A DNA stretch of 64,000 bases, taken from assembly GCA_030524035.1 (NCBI GenBank), contig JAUNHG010000001.1:403250-467249 (forward strand), read 5' to 3'. The DNA is from Kocuria sp. GTDB taxonomy: Bacteria; Actinomycetota; Actinomycetes; Actinomycetales; Micrococcaceae. Positions 8,178 to 16,404 of this stretch are shown here, piece by piece. Numbering within the stretch: position 1 is the stretch's first letter; the number at the start of each line of letters is the position of its first letter. Below the pieces are notes generated by a model. It worked only from the letters and a program-made list of their open reading frames with translations. It searched no databases and was not told the origin of the DNA. The translations under genes were made by a program, and so were the position numbers.

Positions 8178-9407
8178 TTACATGAACAACGCTGCCACCG
8201 CTGTTCGGTCCGGTTTTCCGGTGGGTAATAAGGGCAGGCGGGGTAGCAGACGCCACTGCTTGGGCGTGGCGGTTACTCCCAGTTCGGTCCGGATACGGTC
8301 GCTGAGCTGGCCCACCAAAGTGTTGTGTTGCCCGGGGATGTGAGCGTGGGGGACCACTGCCGCCACCATGAGTTGCCCCCACTGCCGATCCGGGATACCA
8401 AGTACGATGGCGTCCTCCACGCCAGGGTGGGACAGAATATGGGATCTGACCACCGCCGCCGAAACTTTCACGCCGCCAGTTATCAGCACATCATCGGTAC
8501 GCCCGAGCACGTGTAACCGCGTGGCACCTTCTGGAGTGCTCGTGAACTTCCCGAGGTCATCCGTGCGGTACCAGCGTGGTGCGTCGCTGCCGTTGGGCGA
8601 CCCATCCGGGGGCAGATCGATGGGTGGTTGCGTGAAGATATGGCGCCGGGTCTGTTCGGGGTCGTCAAGGTAACCGTCAGAGACCATCGGCCCGCCTAAC
8701 CAAATACGACCGGTACGCCCGTCCGTCCCGGTGGGCGCGTCCTCCGGGGCTAGTTGCTCCAGGCGCACGCGGACGCCCGGTAGGGCGAGGCCGTCGTACA
8801 CGCACCCACCTGCGGTTTCGGACATCCCATAGGTGGTGATCACCCGTGCCCCGATGTCATGTGCTGCATCCAGCAGGGCGGGAGTGGCGGCGGAACCACC
8901 CAGCAGAATCGCGGTAAAGGACCGCAGGGCTTCCACAACGCCTGATCGATGCCGGGCATCAACCAGGCGTTGTAATTGTGTGGGCACCAGGGAGGCGTAC
9001 CGCAACGGGTGAGTCATCGTGGCGGTAGCGGAGACAAAACCCTGGGCGGTGAAGGACCCTTGGGGCATCGTCACAGGCCGGGTTCCGGCCAGTACGGAAC
9101 GCACCACAACCTGCGCCCCAGCCACGTAGTGGGTGGGCAGGCACAACAACCACTGTCCGTGCCCCCCGGTGTGTGTGGCGGTGGCGTGCGCTGATGACCG
9201 CAGTGCGTATGAGCTCAGCACAGTTTTTTTGGGTCGCCCGGTGCTGCCGGACGTCGCCACAACAAGTGCTGGGCCGCTGCGCTCCAACACCCGTTCCACG
9301 GCGGCGAGGAACCCAGCGGTTCCTCCTAGCTGGGCAACGGAAGCGGGGTCGCTGAGCATCACGGTATCCGCCGGTAAGTCACCGGTTCGGAGGGCGCGAA
9401 TGGTCAT
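8178..9407 (-). CDS. menE: o-succinylbenzoate-CoA ligase MenE
   Basis: AMP-forming acyl-CoA synthetase that activates o-succinylbenzoate, feeding MenB. The P-loop-like A3 motif is ATSGSTGRPKK (about residue 52); later come TYGMSETAGG, YRTDDLG, GRTDDVLITGGVKV and the C-terminal PTGKPDR with the catalytic lysine. At 409 residues it is shorter than general acyl-CoA synthetases, as is usual for actinobacterial MenE. It lies 42 bp after menB on the same strand and 48 bp before menA. Confidence 0.93.
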   Translation of the reverse strand: MTIRALRTGDLPADTVMLSDPASVAQLGGTAGFLAAVERVLERSGPALVVATSGSTGRPKKTVLSSYALRSSAHATATHTGGHGQWLLCLPTHYVAGAQVVVRSVLAGTRPVTMPQGSFTAQGFVSATATMTHPLRYASLVPTQLQRLVDARHRSGVVEALRSFTAILLGGSAATPALLDAAHDIGARVITTYGMSETAGGCVYDGLALPGVRVRLEQLAPEDAPTGTDGRTGRIWLGGPMVSDGYLDDPEQTRRHIFTQPPIDLPPDGSPNGSDAPRWYRTDDLGKFTSTPEGATRLHVLGRTDDVLITGGVKVSAAVVRSHILSHPGVEDAIVLGIPDRQWGQLMVAAVVPHAHIPGQHNTLVGQLSDRIRTELGVTATPKQWRLLPRLPLLPTGKPDRTAVAALFM

Positions 9408-9449
9408 GTGAACGTCAGTAACTGTTACCAGAGCAGGGGCAAGGCGAGT

Positions 9450-10421
9450 TTAGAAATAGTACGGGAACTTTGACCAATCGGGGTCGCGCTTGTCCAGGAA
9501 GGCATCACGGCCCTCCACGGCTTCGTCGGTCATGTAACCCATGCGGGTGGCCTCCCCGGCGAACACCTGCTGGCCCACCATGCCATCATCTGGCAAATTG
9601 AAAGCGTATTTGAGCATCCGAATGGCTTGGGGGGATTGACGGCAGATCATCCTGGCCCATTCGATTCCGGTGTTTTCCAGATCCGCGTGAGTAGTGACTT
9701 CGTTCACTGCTCCCATGTGGAGCATGTCTTCGGCGCTGTACTCGCGGGCCAAGAAGAAGATTTCCCGCGCAAACTTTTGCCCAATCTGGCGTGCTAACAG
9801 CGCGGACCCGTACCCGGCGTCGAAAGACCCAACGGTGGCATCCGTTTGTTTGAACTTTCCGTGCTCCCGGGAAGCGATGGTGAGGTCGCACACCACGTGC
9901 AAAGAATGCCCACCACCGGCAGCCCACCCATTGACTAGCGCAATCACTGGTTTAGGCATGGTGCGGATCAGTCTTTGTACTTCCAGGATGTGTAACCGGC
10001 CAGCTCGGGCGGGGTCAATCGACTCAGCGGTATCGCCATCGGCGTAGTGGTAGCCGTCCCTGCCGCGAATCCGCTGGTCACCACCGGAGCAGAATGCCCA
10101 CCCACCGTCCTTGGGGGACGGGCCATTACCGGTTAATAAAACAGCCCCCACGTCCGGGGTCATTCTGGCGTGGTCCAGTGCGCGGTAGAGCTCGTCCACG
10201 GTGGACGGGCGAAAAGCATTACGGACGTCGGGGCGGTTAAACGCGATGCGCACCCACGGAAGATCCCGAGCGACCGTACCGTTGGCTTCACGGTCGACGC
10301 CACGGTGGTAAGTGATATCCGTCAAGTCTTCGTACCCCTCAACCACCCGCCACTGCGAGGGGTCAAAAGTTTCCGATACGGCTGCGGGAACGGTGTTATG
10401 GGGGGAAGTCGCGTCAGTCAC
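9450..10421 (-). CDS. menB: 1,4-dihydroxy-2-naphthoyl-CoA synthase MenB
   Basis: Crotonase-fold enzyme that closes the naphthoate ring. Family signatures are FCSGGDQRIRGRDGY, LVNGWAAGGGHSLHVVCDLTIAS, SFDAGYGSALLARQIG and the C-terminal DPDWSKFPYYF, all typical of MenB. GTG 10421 is chosen (AGGA about 9 nt upstream, length 323 residues); the longer open frame up to 10544 has no family match. The start codon is inside a perfect 12-bp palindrome (10418-10429). The gene is divergent from ldh. Confidence 0.95.
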   Translation of the reverse strand: MTDATSPHNTVPAAVSETFDPSQWRVVEGYEDLTDITYHRGVDREANGTVARDLPWVRIAFNRPDVRNAFRPSTVDELYRALDHARMTPDVGAVLLTGNGPSPKDGGWAFCSGGDQRIRGRDGYHYADGDTAESIDPARAGRLHILEVQRLIRTMPKPVIALVNGWAAGGGHSLHVVCDLTIASREHGKFKQTDATVGSFDAGYGSALLARQIGQKFAREIFFLAREYSAEDMLHMGAVNEVTTHADLENTGIEWARMICRQSPQAIRMLKYAFNLPDDGMVGQQVFAGEATRMGYMTDEAVEGRDAFLDKRDPDWSKFPYYF

Positions 10422-10429
10422 ACGTGTGA
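10418..10429. promoter_or_regulatory. 12-bp perfect palindrome at the menB start
   Basis: TCACACGTGTGA is fully self-complementary and contains the menB GTG start codon. It lies in the menB-ldh divergent region and could be an operator; no known regulator motif was matched with confidence. Confidence 0.3.
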
Positions 10430-10546
10430 TCCTACGCCGCTGCGTGATGTGGGCATAGGGGAAAATGGTGGTGTGGGTACCGCCACCTACGAATCCGTCA
10501 GCGGCGTCGCTTTGCGAATGCTGCCGACCCAACTGAAGGGACACTG

Positions 10547-11548
10547 ATGTCTGAACAGACCACTTTCGCAGTCTCTAGCTGGTCAACTGGCACCTCAACC
10601 AATCGCCGTTCCAAGATCGGCATTGTGGGGGCGGGCGCAGTGGGGTCCTCCCTGGCGTACTTTTGCCAGATTCGTGGCATCGCCCGGGAGGTCGCGATTT
10701 TTGACGTCGCCGGGGACAAAGTCCGGGCCGAAGCCGCAGATTTATCTCACGGTGCCATGTTCTCCCCATCCACCGTGGTGGCCGGTTCCGATGACATCGC
10801 GGTGCTTTCCGGGGCTGACGTCGTGGTAATTACCGCCGGAGCTAAACAAAAACCGGGACAACCACGCCTAGAACTAGCCGAAGCCAACGTGAACATCCTG
10901 CGCTCCCTCACGCCCCAGCTGCTCTCGGTGGCCCCGGACGCTGTGTACGTCCTGGTGACCAACCCGTGCGACGTGCTGACCAGTGTGTTCCGTGAACTGT
11001 CCGGATTACCCAAAGAACGCGTGATGTCGTCGGGCACCGTGCTGGACACTTCCCGCCTGCGGTTGCGGTTGGCGGAAGAAGCCGGGATTTCACCAACATC
11101 CGTGCACGCCATGATCGTGGGGGAGCACGGTGACACCGAGTTTCCGCTGTGGTCAATTGCCAATATTGGCACCGTGCCGTTGGTGGACTGGACAGATGAT
11201 TCCGGCCAGCTGGTTTTCCCAGAACACGTGCGGGCCACGATCGCCGATGAAGTCATGCACGCGGCTTACACGGTGATTGAAGGCAAAGGGGCCACCAACT
11301 ACGCCATCGGCATGGCAGGCGGCGCTATCTGCCAGGCAATCCTGGACGACCAACACGCGGTCATGCCGGTATCCACCACGCTGGATGACTACCAGGGCAT
11401 CAGCTCAGTGGCACTATCCGTCCCCTCCGTCATTGGGCGCGCCGGGGTGCTCCAGCAGCTGCCCGTGCCGATGTCAGACCCTGAAATTCAACAGCTGCGT
11501 GACTCTGCCGCAGCGTTGCAGAAGTCTCTGTCGTCGCTGGGTTTCTAA
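10547..11548 (+). CDS. ldh: L-lactate dehydrogenase
   Basis: NAD-dependent enzyme interconverting pyruvate and L-lactate. The Rossmann motif IGIVGAGAVGSS is near residue 25. Substrate specificity elements are GQPRLEL (mobile loop arginine), LVTNPCDVLT and the catalytic-His signature GEHGDTEFPLWS; these favour lactate over malate dehydrogenase. Length 333 residues with a short N-terminal extension. ATG 10547 has GAAGGG upstream. It is divergent from menB and converges with putP, so pyruvate fermentation and quinone synthesis genes are side by side. Confidence 0.95.
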   Translation: MSEQTTFAVSSWSTGTSTNRRSKIGIVGAGAVGSSLAYFCQIRGIAREVAIFDVAGDKVRAEAADLSHGAMFSPSTVVAGSDDIAVLSGADVVVITAGAKQKPGQPRLELAEANVNILRSLTPQLLSVAPDAVYVLVTNPCDVLTSVFRELSGLPKERVMSSGTVLDTSRLRLRLAEEAGISPTSVHAMIVGEHGDTEFPLWSIANIGTVPLVDWTDDSGQLVFPEHVRATIADEVMHAAYTVIEGKGATNYAIGMAGGAICQAILDDQHAVMPVSTTLDDYQGISSVALSVPSVIGRAGVLQQLPVPMSDPEIQQLRDSAAALQKSLSSLGF

Positions 11549-11558
11549 CAGCGCGTGC

Positions 11559-13175
11559 TTACCCGGCCTGTGAGCTCCGTGCCCAGGGAACATCTGGGGC
11601 GTTCGGTGCGGTGCCCTGATCCTGCTGCTCCGTGGGCAGACCACGGCGTGACAACGCCACAGCATCGTCAAAACGCTGCTGGGCATCAGCGTCTGGTGTG
11701 TACGTGACCAAAGAAACCAGCACCGCCACCAAAGTGGCCGCTATGAAACCGGGGATGATTTCGTACACGTCCGCCCACGGGGTCTTAGGCCACAGGAACA
11801 CCACCACAGCGCCGGTGGCCATAGCCGCCGTAGCGCCAACACCGGTGAGCTTGCGCCAGTAGAGGGCTAACAACACGATGGGGCCGAAGGCTGCACCAAA
11901 ACCAGCCCACGCGAAGCCCACCAACGCCAGGATGGATTCGGACGGATCCAACGCCATCCACGCTGCCACCAGAGCCACCAACAACACCCCGGCGCGGCTG
12001 ACCCACAGTGCGGTCTGAGGGGACAGCGGTGTGCTGCGAAACATCAACACAAGGTCCTCCACCATAGCGGAGGTGGTGACCACCAACTGCGACGACACCG
12101 TGGACATAATGGCCGCCAGCACCGCTGCGAGAACCAAGCCCGCCAAGAACGATGGGAACAGGCCAATGGCAGCGTCTAAGAACACTGTCTCAGCGGTCTC
12201 GGTATTCGTCAGCGAAATGCGGCCCCGATCTACCAGGGGAATAGCAAACAACGCTGTAAAAATGGCCCCCAAGACGCACAATGCCATCCAGGCCACCCCA
12301 ATGCGTCGGCCCGCGACGGCGTCCTCGTGGCTACGCAACGCCATAAAACGCACCAGGATATGGGGCTGGCCGAAGTAGCCCAACCCCCAGGCGATCAGGG
12401 AAATCACACCCACCAAGCCACCGGCAGAACCGATGTTGAACAGATTCCAGGCACCGGGGTGAACGTCGTTGACGTTCTGAATGATCTGTGTGGGTCCCCC
12501 CACCACAAACAACACCGCCACCGGAACCAACAACAAGGCCAGGAACATCAAAGTGCCCTGGAAGAAGTCGGTGTAACTAGCCCCTAAGAATCCGCCGATC
12601 AGCGTATAAGCGATGGTCACCCCGGCAATCACCAACATGCCAATCACGTAAGTGTTTTCGTGCGTCCACCCAAAGCTTTCGGAAAGGGCAGACCCAAAAG
12701 CGGAGGACGTGAAATTCCCCCCGGCCACCATGCCGGAGGAAATATAGAACGTAAAAAACACCAAAATCACCAGCCCCGCCACAATCCGCAGCAGCGCCCC
12801 GCCATTGGCCAATCGGTTCCCCAGGAAGGACGGCAAAGTGATGGCGTTGTCGTACCGTTCCGTGAACATCCGCAAACGCGGCGCTACCACTTTCCAGTTC
12901 ACCCACGCACCAACAGTGAGCCCAATAGCGATCCAGGCCTGCACTAACCCGCCCACATACAACGCACCGGGCAAGCCCATCAAAAGCCACCCGGACATAT
13001 CAGAAGCACCGGCGGATAGCGCAGCCACGGTGGGGGGCAGATTCCGCCCACCGATCATGTAGTCGTCCTTATCCTGGGTGCGGGTTGACGCCCACACCCC
13101 CACACCCAGCATGACCACGAAATACGCGATGATGGCGGCAATCATCCACCAGAAACCTGAGCCGGAGTCAACCAT
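11559..13175 (-). CDS. putP: sodium/proline symporter PutP-like (SSS family)
   Basis: Sodium:solute symporter of 538 residues with about 13 hydrophobic segments. The region LSAGASDMSGWLLMGLPGALY (about residues 45-65), with Na+-site serines, is the hallmark of PutP, as is GLGYFGQPHILVRFMA. ATG 13175 follows AGAAAGGAATCTC. The first 8 nt overlap the end of gluQ, so the two are translationally coupled although their functions are unrelated. Proline specificity is inferred from similarity only. Confidence 0.92.
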   Translation of the reverse strand: MVDSGSGFWWMIAAIIAYFVVMLGVGVWASTRTQDKDDYMIGGRNLPPTVAALSAGASDMSGWLLMGLPGALYVGGLVQAWIAIGLTVGAWVNWKVVAPRLRMFTERYDNAITLPSFLGNRLANGGALLRIVAGLVILVFFTFYISSGMVAGGNFTSSAFGSALSESFGWTHENTYVIGMLVIAGVTIAYTLIGGFLGASYTDFFQGTLMFLALLLVPVAVLFVVGGPTQIIQNVNDVHPGAWNLFNIGSAGGLVGVISLIAWGLGYFGQPHILVRFMALRSHEDAVAGRRIGVAWMALCVLGAIFTALFAIPLVDRGRISLTNTETAETVFLDAAIGLFPSFLAGLVLAAVLAAIMSTVSSQLVVTTSAMVEDLVLMFRSTPLSPQTALWVSRAGVLLVALVAAWMALDPSESILALVGFAWAGFGAAFGPIVLLALYWRKLTGVGATAAMATGAVVVFLWPKTPWADVYEIIPGFIAATLVAVLVSLVTYTPDADAQQRFDDAVALSRRGLPTEQQDQGTAPNAPDVPWARSSQAG

Positions 13176-14094
13176 GAGATTCCTTTCTGAACGTCCAGGG
13201 GCCATCGGACAACCGCAGATCCTGGTATTGGGCGAGCACATCACGGGCTGATACCACGGGGTTGGGCAAGCCCAATGAATGGCCTATCCACCCCATGACT
13301 TCAGCCGTTCCGTGACCTGCCGCCTGTAAATCACCCAGGGTTACAGCTCCATCGCGCTTTGCCAAACGCTGTCCGGCAGTGTTGAGCACCAAGGGAACAT
13401 GAACATACTCCACCGCAGGTAGTCCCAGCAGTTGCGCCAGGTGCGCCTGACGTGGAGTGGAAGACAACAGGTCGTCGGCACGAACCACCTGGTCCACACC
13501 CTGGAAGGCATCGTCAAGGACGACCGCTAAGTTGTAGGCCGGGCGGCAATCATTGCGCAACAGCACCATGTCATCCACAGCCGCCGTCACTGTACCCGCC
13601 AAACGGTCGGTGATCGTTGCGGTGTGCACTTGCGCTCGCAGTCGAATGGCAGGGGGGCGTTCACGCCGTCGTTGTTGTCTGCGGTTTTCGCTGAGGTTGC
13701 GGCAGGTCCCGGGGTAAGCGCCAGGAGCGGCGTGGGGTGCACTCGGGGAGGCGGCGATCTCAGACTGGATATCGCGACGGGTGCAGTAACATTCGTATGT
13801 CATTCCCCGTTTGGTGAGTTCCGCGACCGCCGCTCGGTGGGCTTCTTCTCGTTCGGATTGCACCAGAGGCAGGGAGTCCCAGTCGACACCTACGGTGCGC
13901 AAATCATCTAATTGACGCTGCGCGGCACCGGGTTTCACGCGGTCCAAGTCTTCGATGCGAAGGACAAATCTTTTCCCGTCAGCCCGAGCAAAAGTCCAGG
14001 CCAGAACGGCTGTGCGGAGGTTGCCGATGTGGAGATCGCCGGAAGGGGACGGGGCGTAGCGTCCAGCACCCACTCCCGTAGTGATCTCAGTCAT
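13168..14094 (-). CDS. gluQ: glutamyl-Q tRNA(Asp) synthetase GluQ
   Basis: Paralogue of glutamyl-tRNA synthetase lacking the anticodon-binding domain (308 residues). It attaches glutamate to queuosine in tRNA(Asp). The HIGH-like motif is HIGN in APSPSGDLHIGNLRTA and the KMSKS-like element is LAKRDG. The zinc ligands are visible as CYCTRR and YPGTC. ATG 14094 is chosen since the family begins there and TACGGT lies 7 nt upstream (leaderless pattern). Queuosine synthesis genes are not in the window. Confidence 0.93.
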   Translation of the reverse strand: MTEITTGVGAGRYAPSPSGDLHIGNLRTAVLAWTFARADGKRFVLRIEDLDRVKPGAAQRQLDDLRTVGVDWDSLPLVQSEREEAHRAAVAELTKRGMTYECYCTRRDIQSEIAASPSAPHAAPGAYPGTCRNLSENRRQQRRRERPPAIRLRAQVHTATITDRLAGTVTAAVDDMVLLRNDCRPAYNLAVVLDDAFQGVDQVVRADDLLSSTPRQAHLAQLLGLPAVEYVHVPLVLNTAGQRLAKRDGAVTLGDLQAAGHGTAEVMGWIGHSLGLPNPVVSARDVLAQYQDLRLSDGPWTFRKESHG

Positions 14095-14101
14095 AGCAAA
14101 T

Positions 14102-14107
14102 ACCGTA
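14102..14107 (-). promoter_or_regulatory. candidate -10 box (TACGGT) for gluQ
   Basis: Reading the minus strand, TACGGT ends 7 nt before the gluQ ATG with no Shine-Dalgarno sequence, the leaderless spacing. Confidence 0.4.
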
Positions 14108-14219
14108 CGTGAGGTATTCGGATTTTCCTGGGAGCAGTGCATGAAAGGTGTGGTCCCGTGCCAAGGCGGTATGAGCCGGAAGTGTTTCCTGGCGGTCGCA
14201 GGCAAACGATATATGGCCG

Positions 14220-14225
14220 TACGCT
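14220..14225 (+). promoter_or_regulatory. candidate -10 box (TACGCT) for the MBL hydrolase
   Basis: TACGCT lies 6 nt before the GTG start at 14232; only GGCAGG separates them. The divergent gluQ box is about 115 bp away in the same intergenic region. Confidence 0.4.
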
Positions 14226-14231
14226 GGCAGG

Positions 14232-15113
14232 GTGAACACCATTAATGAGGTCGGGAAGGACGTTCATGTCATCACCACGGAAAACTGGCGGTTGAATTCC
14301 GGCGTGATCGTAGGTGCTGATCGAGCCTTGGTCGTGGATACTGGCGCCGGCCCCCGGCAAGGACGGGCCATTCTGGAATCCGTCCGCACGATCACGGACC
14401 TTCCGCTGGTAGTGCTCAACACCCACGCGCATTTTGATCATTACATGGGCAATGCTGTGTTTCAGCGGGCGGGTGTTACCGAATTTTGGTCACACCGTGT
14501 TGCTGCTCAGGCAATGGAGAATTACGGGGACTATCAGCGATCTTTTGTGGGGGTGCTTGAACCAGAAATGGGTGAGGGTGCGGGGCTAGATACTCGCATT
14601 GTGGTGCCTACCCGCTATTTGCCTGGAACGGGTAGCAGGCCAGCTCTCACCAAAGTTGATTTGGGCCAGCGCCAGGTTTCGGTGTTCTCTCTGGGCCCTG
14701 GTCACACGGACAACGACGTCCTGGTGGGAATCGATGACATCGTGTTTGCAGGTGACCTTGTGGAACAGGGCGCTGATCCGTCTTTTGAAGATTCTTTCCC
14801 CCGACAGTGGGTTCGTGTGTTGGAACAACTCGCGGACCTGGACCGTTACCGTGTGGTGGTCCCTGGCCACGGGCTACCGGTGGACCGTTCGGAGGTCCGG
14901 GCCATGGCAGGAACCATGGCAACCGCTATTGAGCGTATTACGCACACCGACGTAGAACATGTCACAAAAACCCACGACGGCCCGGTGACCGCGAGTATGT
15001 TCCGGCTGCCGTATGGAGCCGGTGCCTCCAGGATTTTGCTGGACCGCCTTACCCACCTTGACGAAGCCGAGGCCGCGCAGCCCGCACCATCTGCTGATGC
15101 GCCAGCAGACTAA
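14232..15113 (+). CDS. MBL-fold metallo-hydrolase
   Basis: Metallo-beta-lactamase-fold hydrolase of 293 residues. The zinc motif HxHxDH is present (NTHAHFDHYMGN, about residue 62), followed by GHTDNDVLV, FAGDLVEQG and VVPGHGLPVD, which supply the remaining metal ligands. The substrate cannot be told; class-B-like and glyoxalase-like members share these motifs. The last 65 nt overlap the 3' end of the convergent PAP2 gene, a larger antisense overlap than elsewhere in the window. Confidence 0.88.
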   Translation: MNTINEVGKDVHVITTENWRLNSGVIVGADRALVVDTGAGPRQGRAILESVRTITDLPLVVLNTHAHFDHYMGNAVFQRAGVTEFWSHRVAAQAMENYGDYQRSFVGVLEPEMGEGAGLDTRIVVPTRYLPGTGSRPALTKVDLGQRQVSVFSLGPGHTDNDVLVGIDDIVFAGDLVEQGADPSFEDSFPRQWVRVLEQLADLDRYRVVVPGHGLPVDRSEVRAMAGTMATAIERITHTDVEHVTKTHDGPVTASMFRLPYGAGASRILLDRLTHLDEAEAAQPAPSADAPAD

Positions 15114-16287
15114 AGCCAAGTATTCCCGCAGCGCCTGTGGCTAGCGGCAATCCGACCACGGCTACTGTTTGCATGACGGCCAAACCACCGGCCGTGACCA
15201 GCAGCAGAAGGATAGCTGCGACCAGCATGAAGCCACCACCGCCCGAGGCGTAGCGTTCTGGACGAACCAGGCAACGCACTATCAGGATGCTCGTCACGGC
15301 CCAACACGCAACAACCAGTAGGGAAACCACGGCATCCATGGGGCGATGCCATTCGTTGAGTACCGTGGAAATGCCAGCCACCCCGGAAGTTAGGGCTCCT
15401 AGGAACCCCACAAAGCCACGCCACCTGGCGGGTGTGGTGATCACCGCCACCATGGCTGCGGCTGCAGCTGCGGCGGTATGCCCAGACGGTAAAGAATTCA
15501 TGGTGGTTTCCTGAATCCCGAACGATGCTTTTGTGAGCAGTTCCCGCTTGAGTAACTGCACCGTGATAATCGAGGCCACACCACCAACCAGCGACACCAG
15601 AAAAGGAGTCCACCGGCGGGCGCTAGCGGCCACGATCACAGCAATGAACGCCCATCCCAGGCCAATGATGACGGGGAGGAGTTCCATCCAATAAGCCCAG
15701 GTGGCGGGCAGTTGACCAAGAACACGCTCACTATCTTGCAAGGCGGCATCATCCGCCCACTGGCCCCCGACTGTTCGTAGCGCGTAATAGGACACTGCGC
15801 CGGCCAAGGCTGCGAGAAACAACAGGCGTAGCAATAATCCCAGCACCACGCCGAAGCTGAGGTCGCGCGCTGGGCCGTATCCACCCGACGGCTGATGAGA
15901 CGGTGTGTGTGGATGAGCTGGCCGTACGGGGTACACGGGTTCGTCGAGTGGACGCACCGCTTGGGGCGCTTGTGGAGCGGTGGAAGGTTGAATGTGCTGC
16001 GGGGCAGTGTGAATGGCCCTGGTTTGCTGGGTCTGCCACGGTGGGGTTTCCAGGGTGGTTGTGGCGGGGTCAGCGCTGAGTTCATAGCGGTTTTGGGAAG
16101 AACGTTCCCCCATGGATGGCATGGGGCGTGTGGTATTGGGGTCGGAGGACGCAGTGATCCGTGAGGTATCGGCATTCATCGCCTCGGTCGGGATCTTTTC
16201 CCGGTTTGTGCCGGAGTGCTGACGGCGCTGGGGGTCGTTCTCAGCAGGGATATAGGTCACTGACGTCCTCTTTCGGATGATGTCCAT
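15049..16287 (-). CDS. PAP2-family membrane phosphatase with long disordered N-terminus
   Basis: Integral membrane phosphatase of 412 residues, probably acting on lipid phosphates. The first 130-140 residues are Pro/Gln/Thr-rich and disordered; about six membrane helices follow. Motif C2 (NSLPSGHTAAAAA) and C3 (VLNEWHRPMDAV, catalytic His) are clear, but the usual KXXXXXXRP motif is degenerate (LKRELLTKASF). ATG 16287 has a GGGGGATC upstream; ATG 16218 or later are alternatives. The 3' end overlaps the convergent MBL gene. It is divergent from menC. Confidence 0.85.
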   Translation of the reverse strand: MDIIRKRTSVTYIPAENDPQRRQHSGTNREKIPTEAMNADTSRITASSDPNTTRPMPSMGERSSQNRYELSADPATTTLETPPWQTQQTRAIHTAPQHIQPSTAPQAPQAVRPLDEPVYPVRPAHPHTPSHQPSGGYGPARDLSFGVVLGLLLRLLFLAALAGAVSYYALRTVGGQWADDAALQDSERVLGQLPATWAYWMELLPVIIGLGWAFIAVIVAASARRWTPFLVSLVGGVASIITVQLLKRELLTKASFGIQETTMNSLPSGHTAAAAAAAMVAVITTPARWRGFVGFLGALTSGVAGISTVLNEWHRPMDAVVSLLVVACWAVTSILIVRCLVRPERYASGGGGFMLVAAILLLLVTAGGLAVMQTVAVVGLPLATGAAGILGFSLLAHQQMVRAARPRLRQGG

Positions 16288-16391
16288 CGTCGATCCCCCA
16301 GTGTGACAGCACAGCCTTCGTATCCGCTGAAATTTTGGGGCGCTATGAGCGCCTTGGCTGAAGATCTCCTGAATGTCCTGCAACCTCAGCC

Positions 16392-16397
16392 TAAGCT
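16392..16397 (+). promoter_or_regulatory. candidate -10 box (TAAGCT) for menC
   Basis: TAAGCT ends 7 nt before ATG 16405 and no Shine-Dalgarno sequence is present; this supports ATG 16405 as a leaderless start. Confidence 0.35.
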
Positions 16398-16404
16398 GAT
16401 GCCC

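Noticed and set aside
10422..10544. 41-residue N-terminal extension of MenB
   Set aside because: The extension has no similarity to MenB and the GTG at 10421 has a ribosome binding site.
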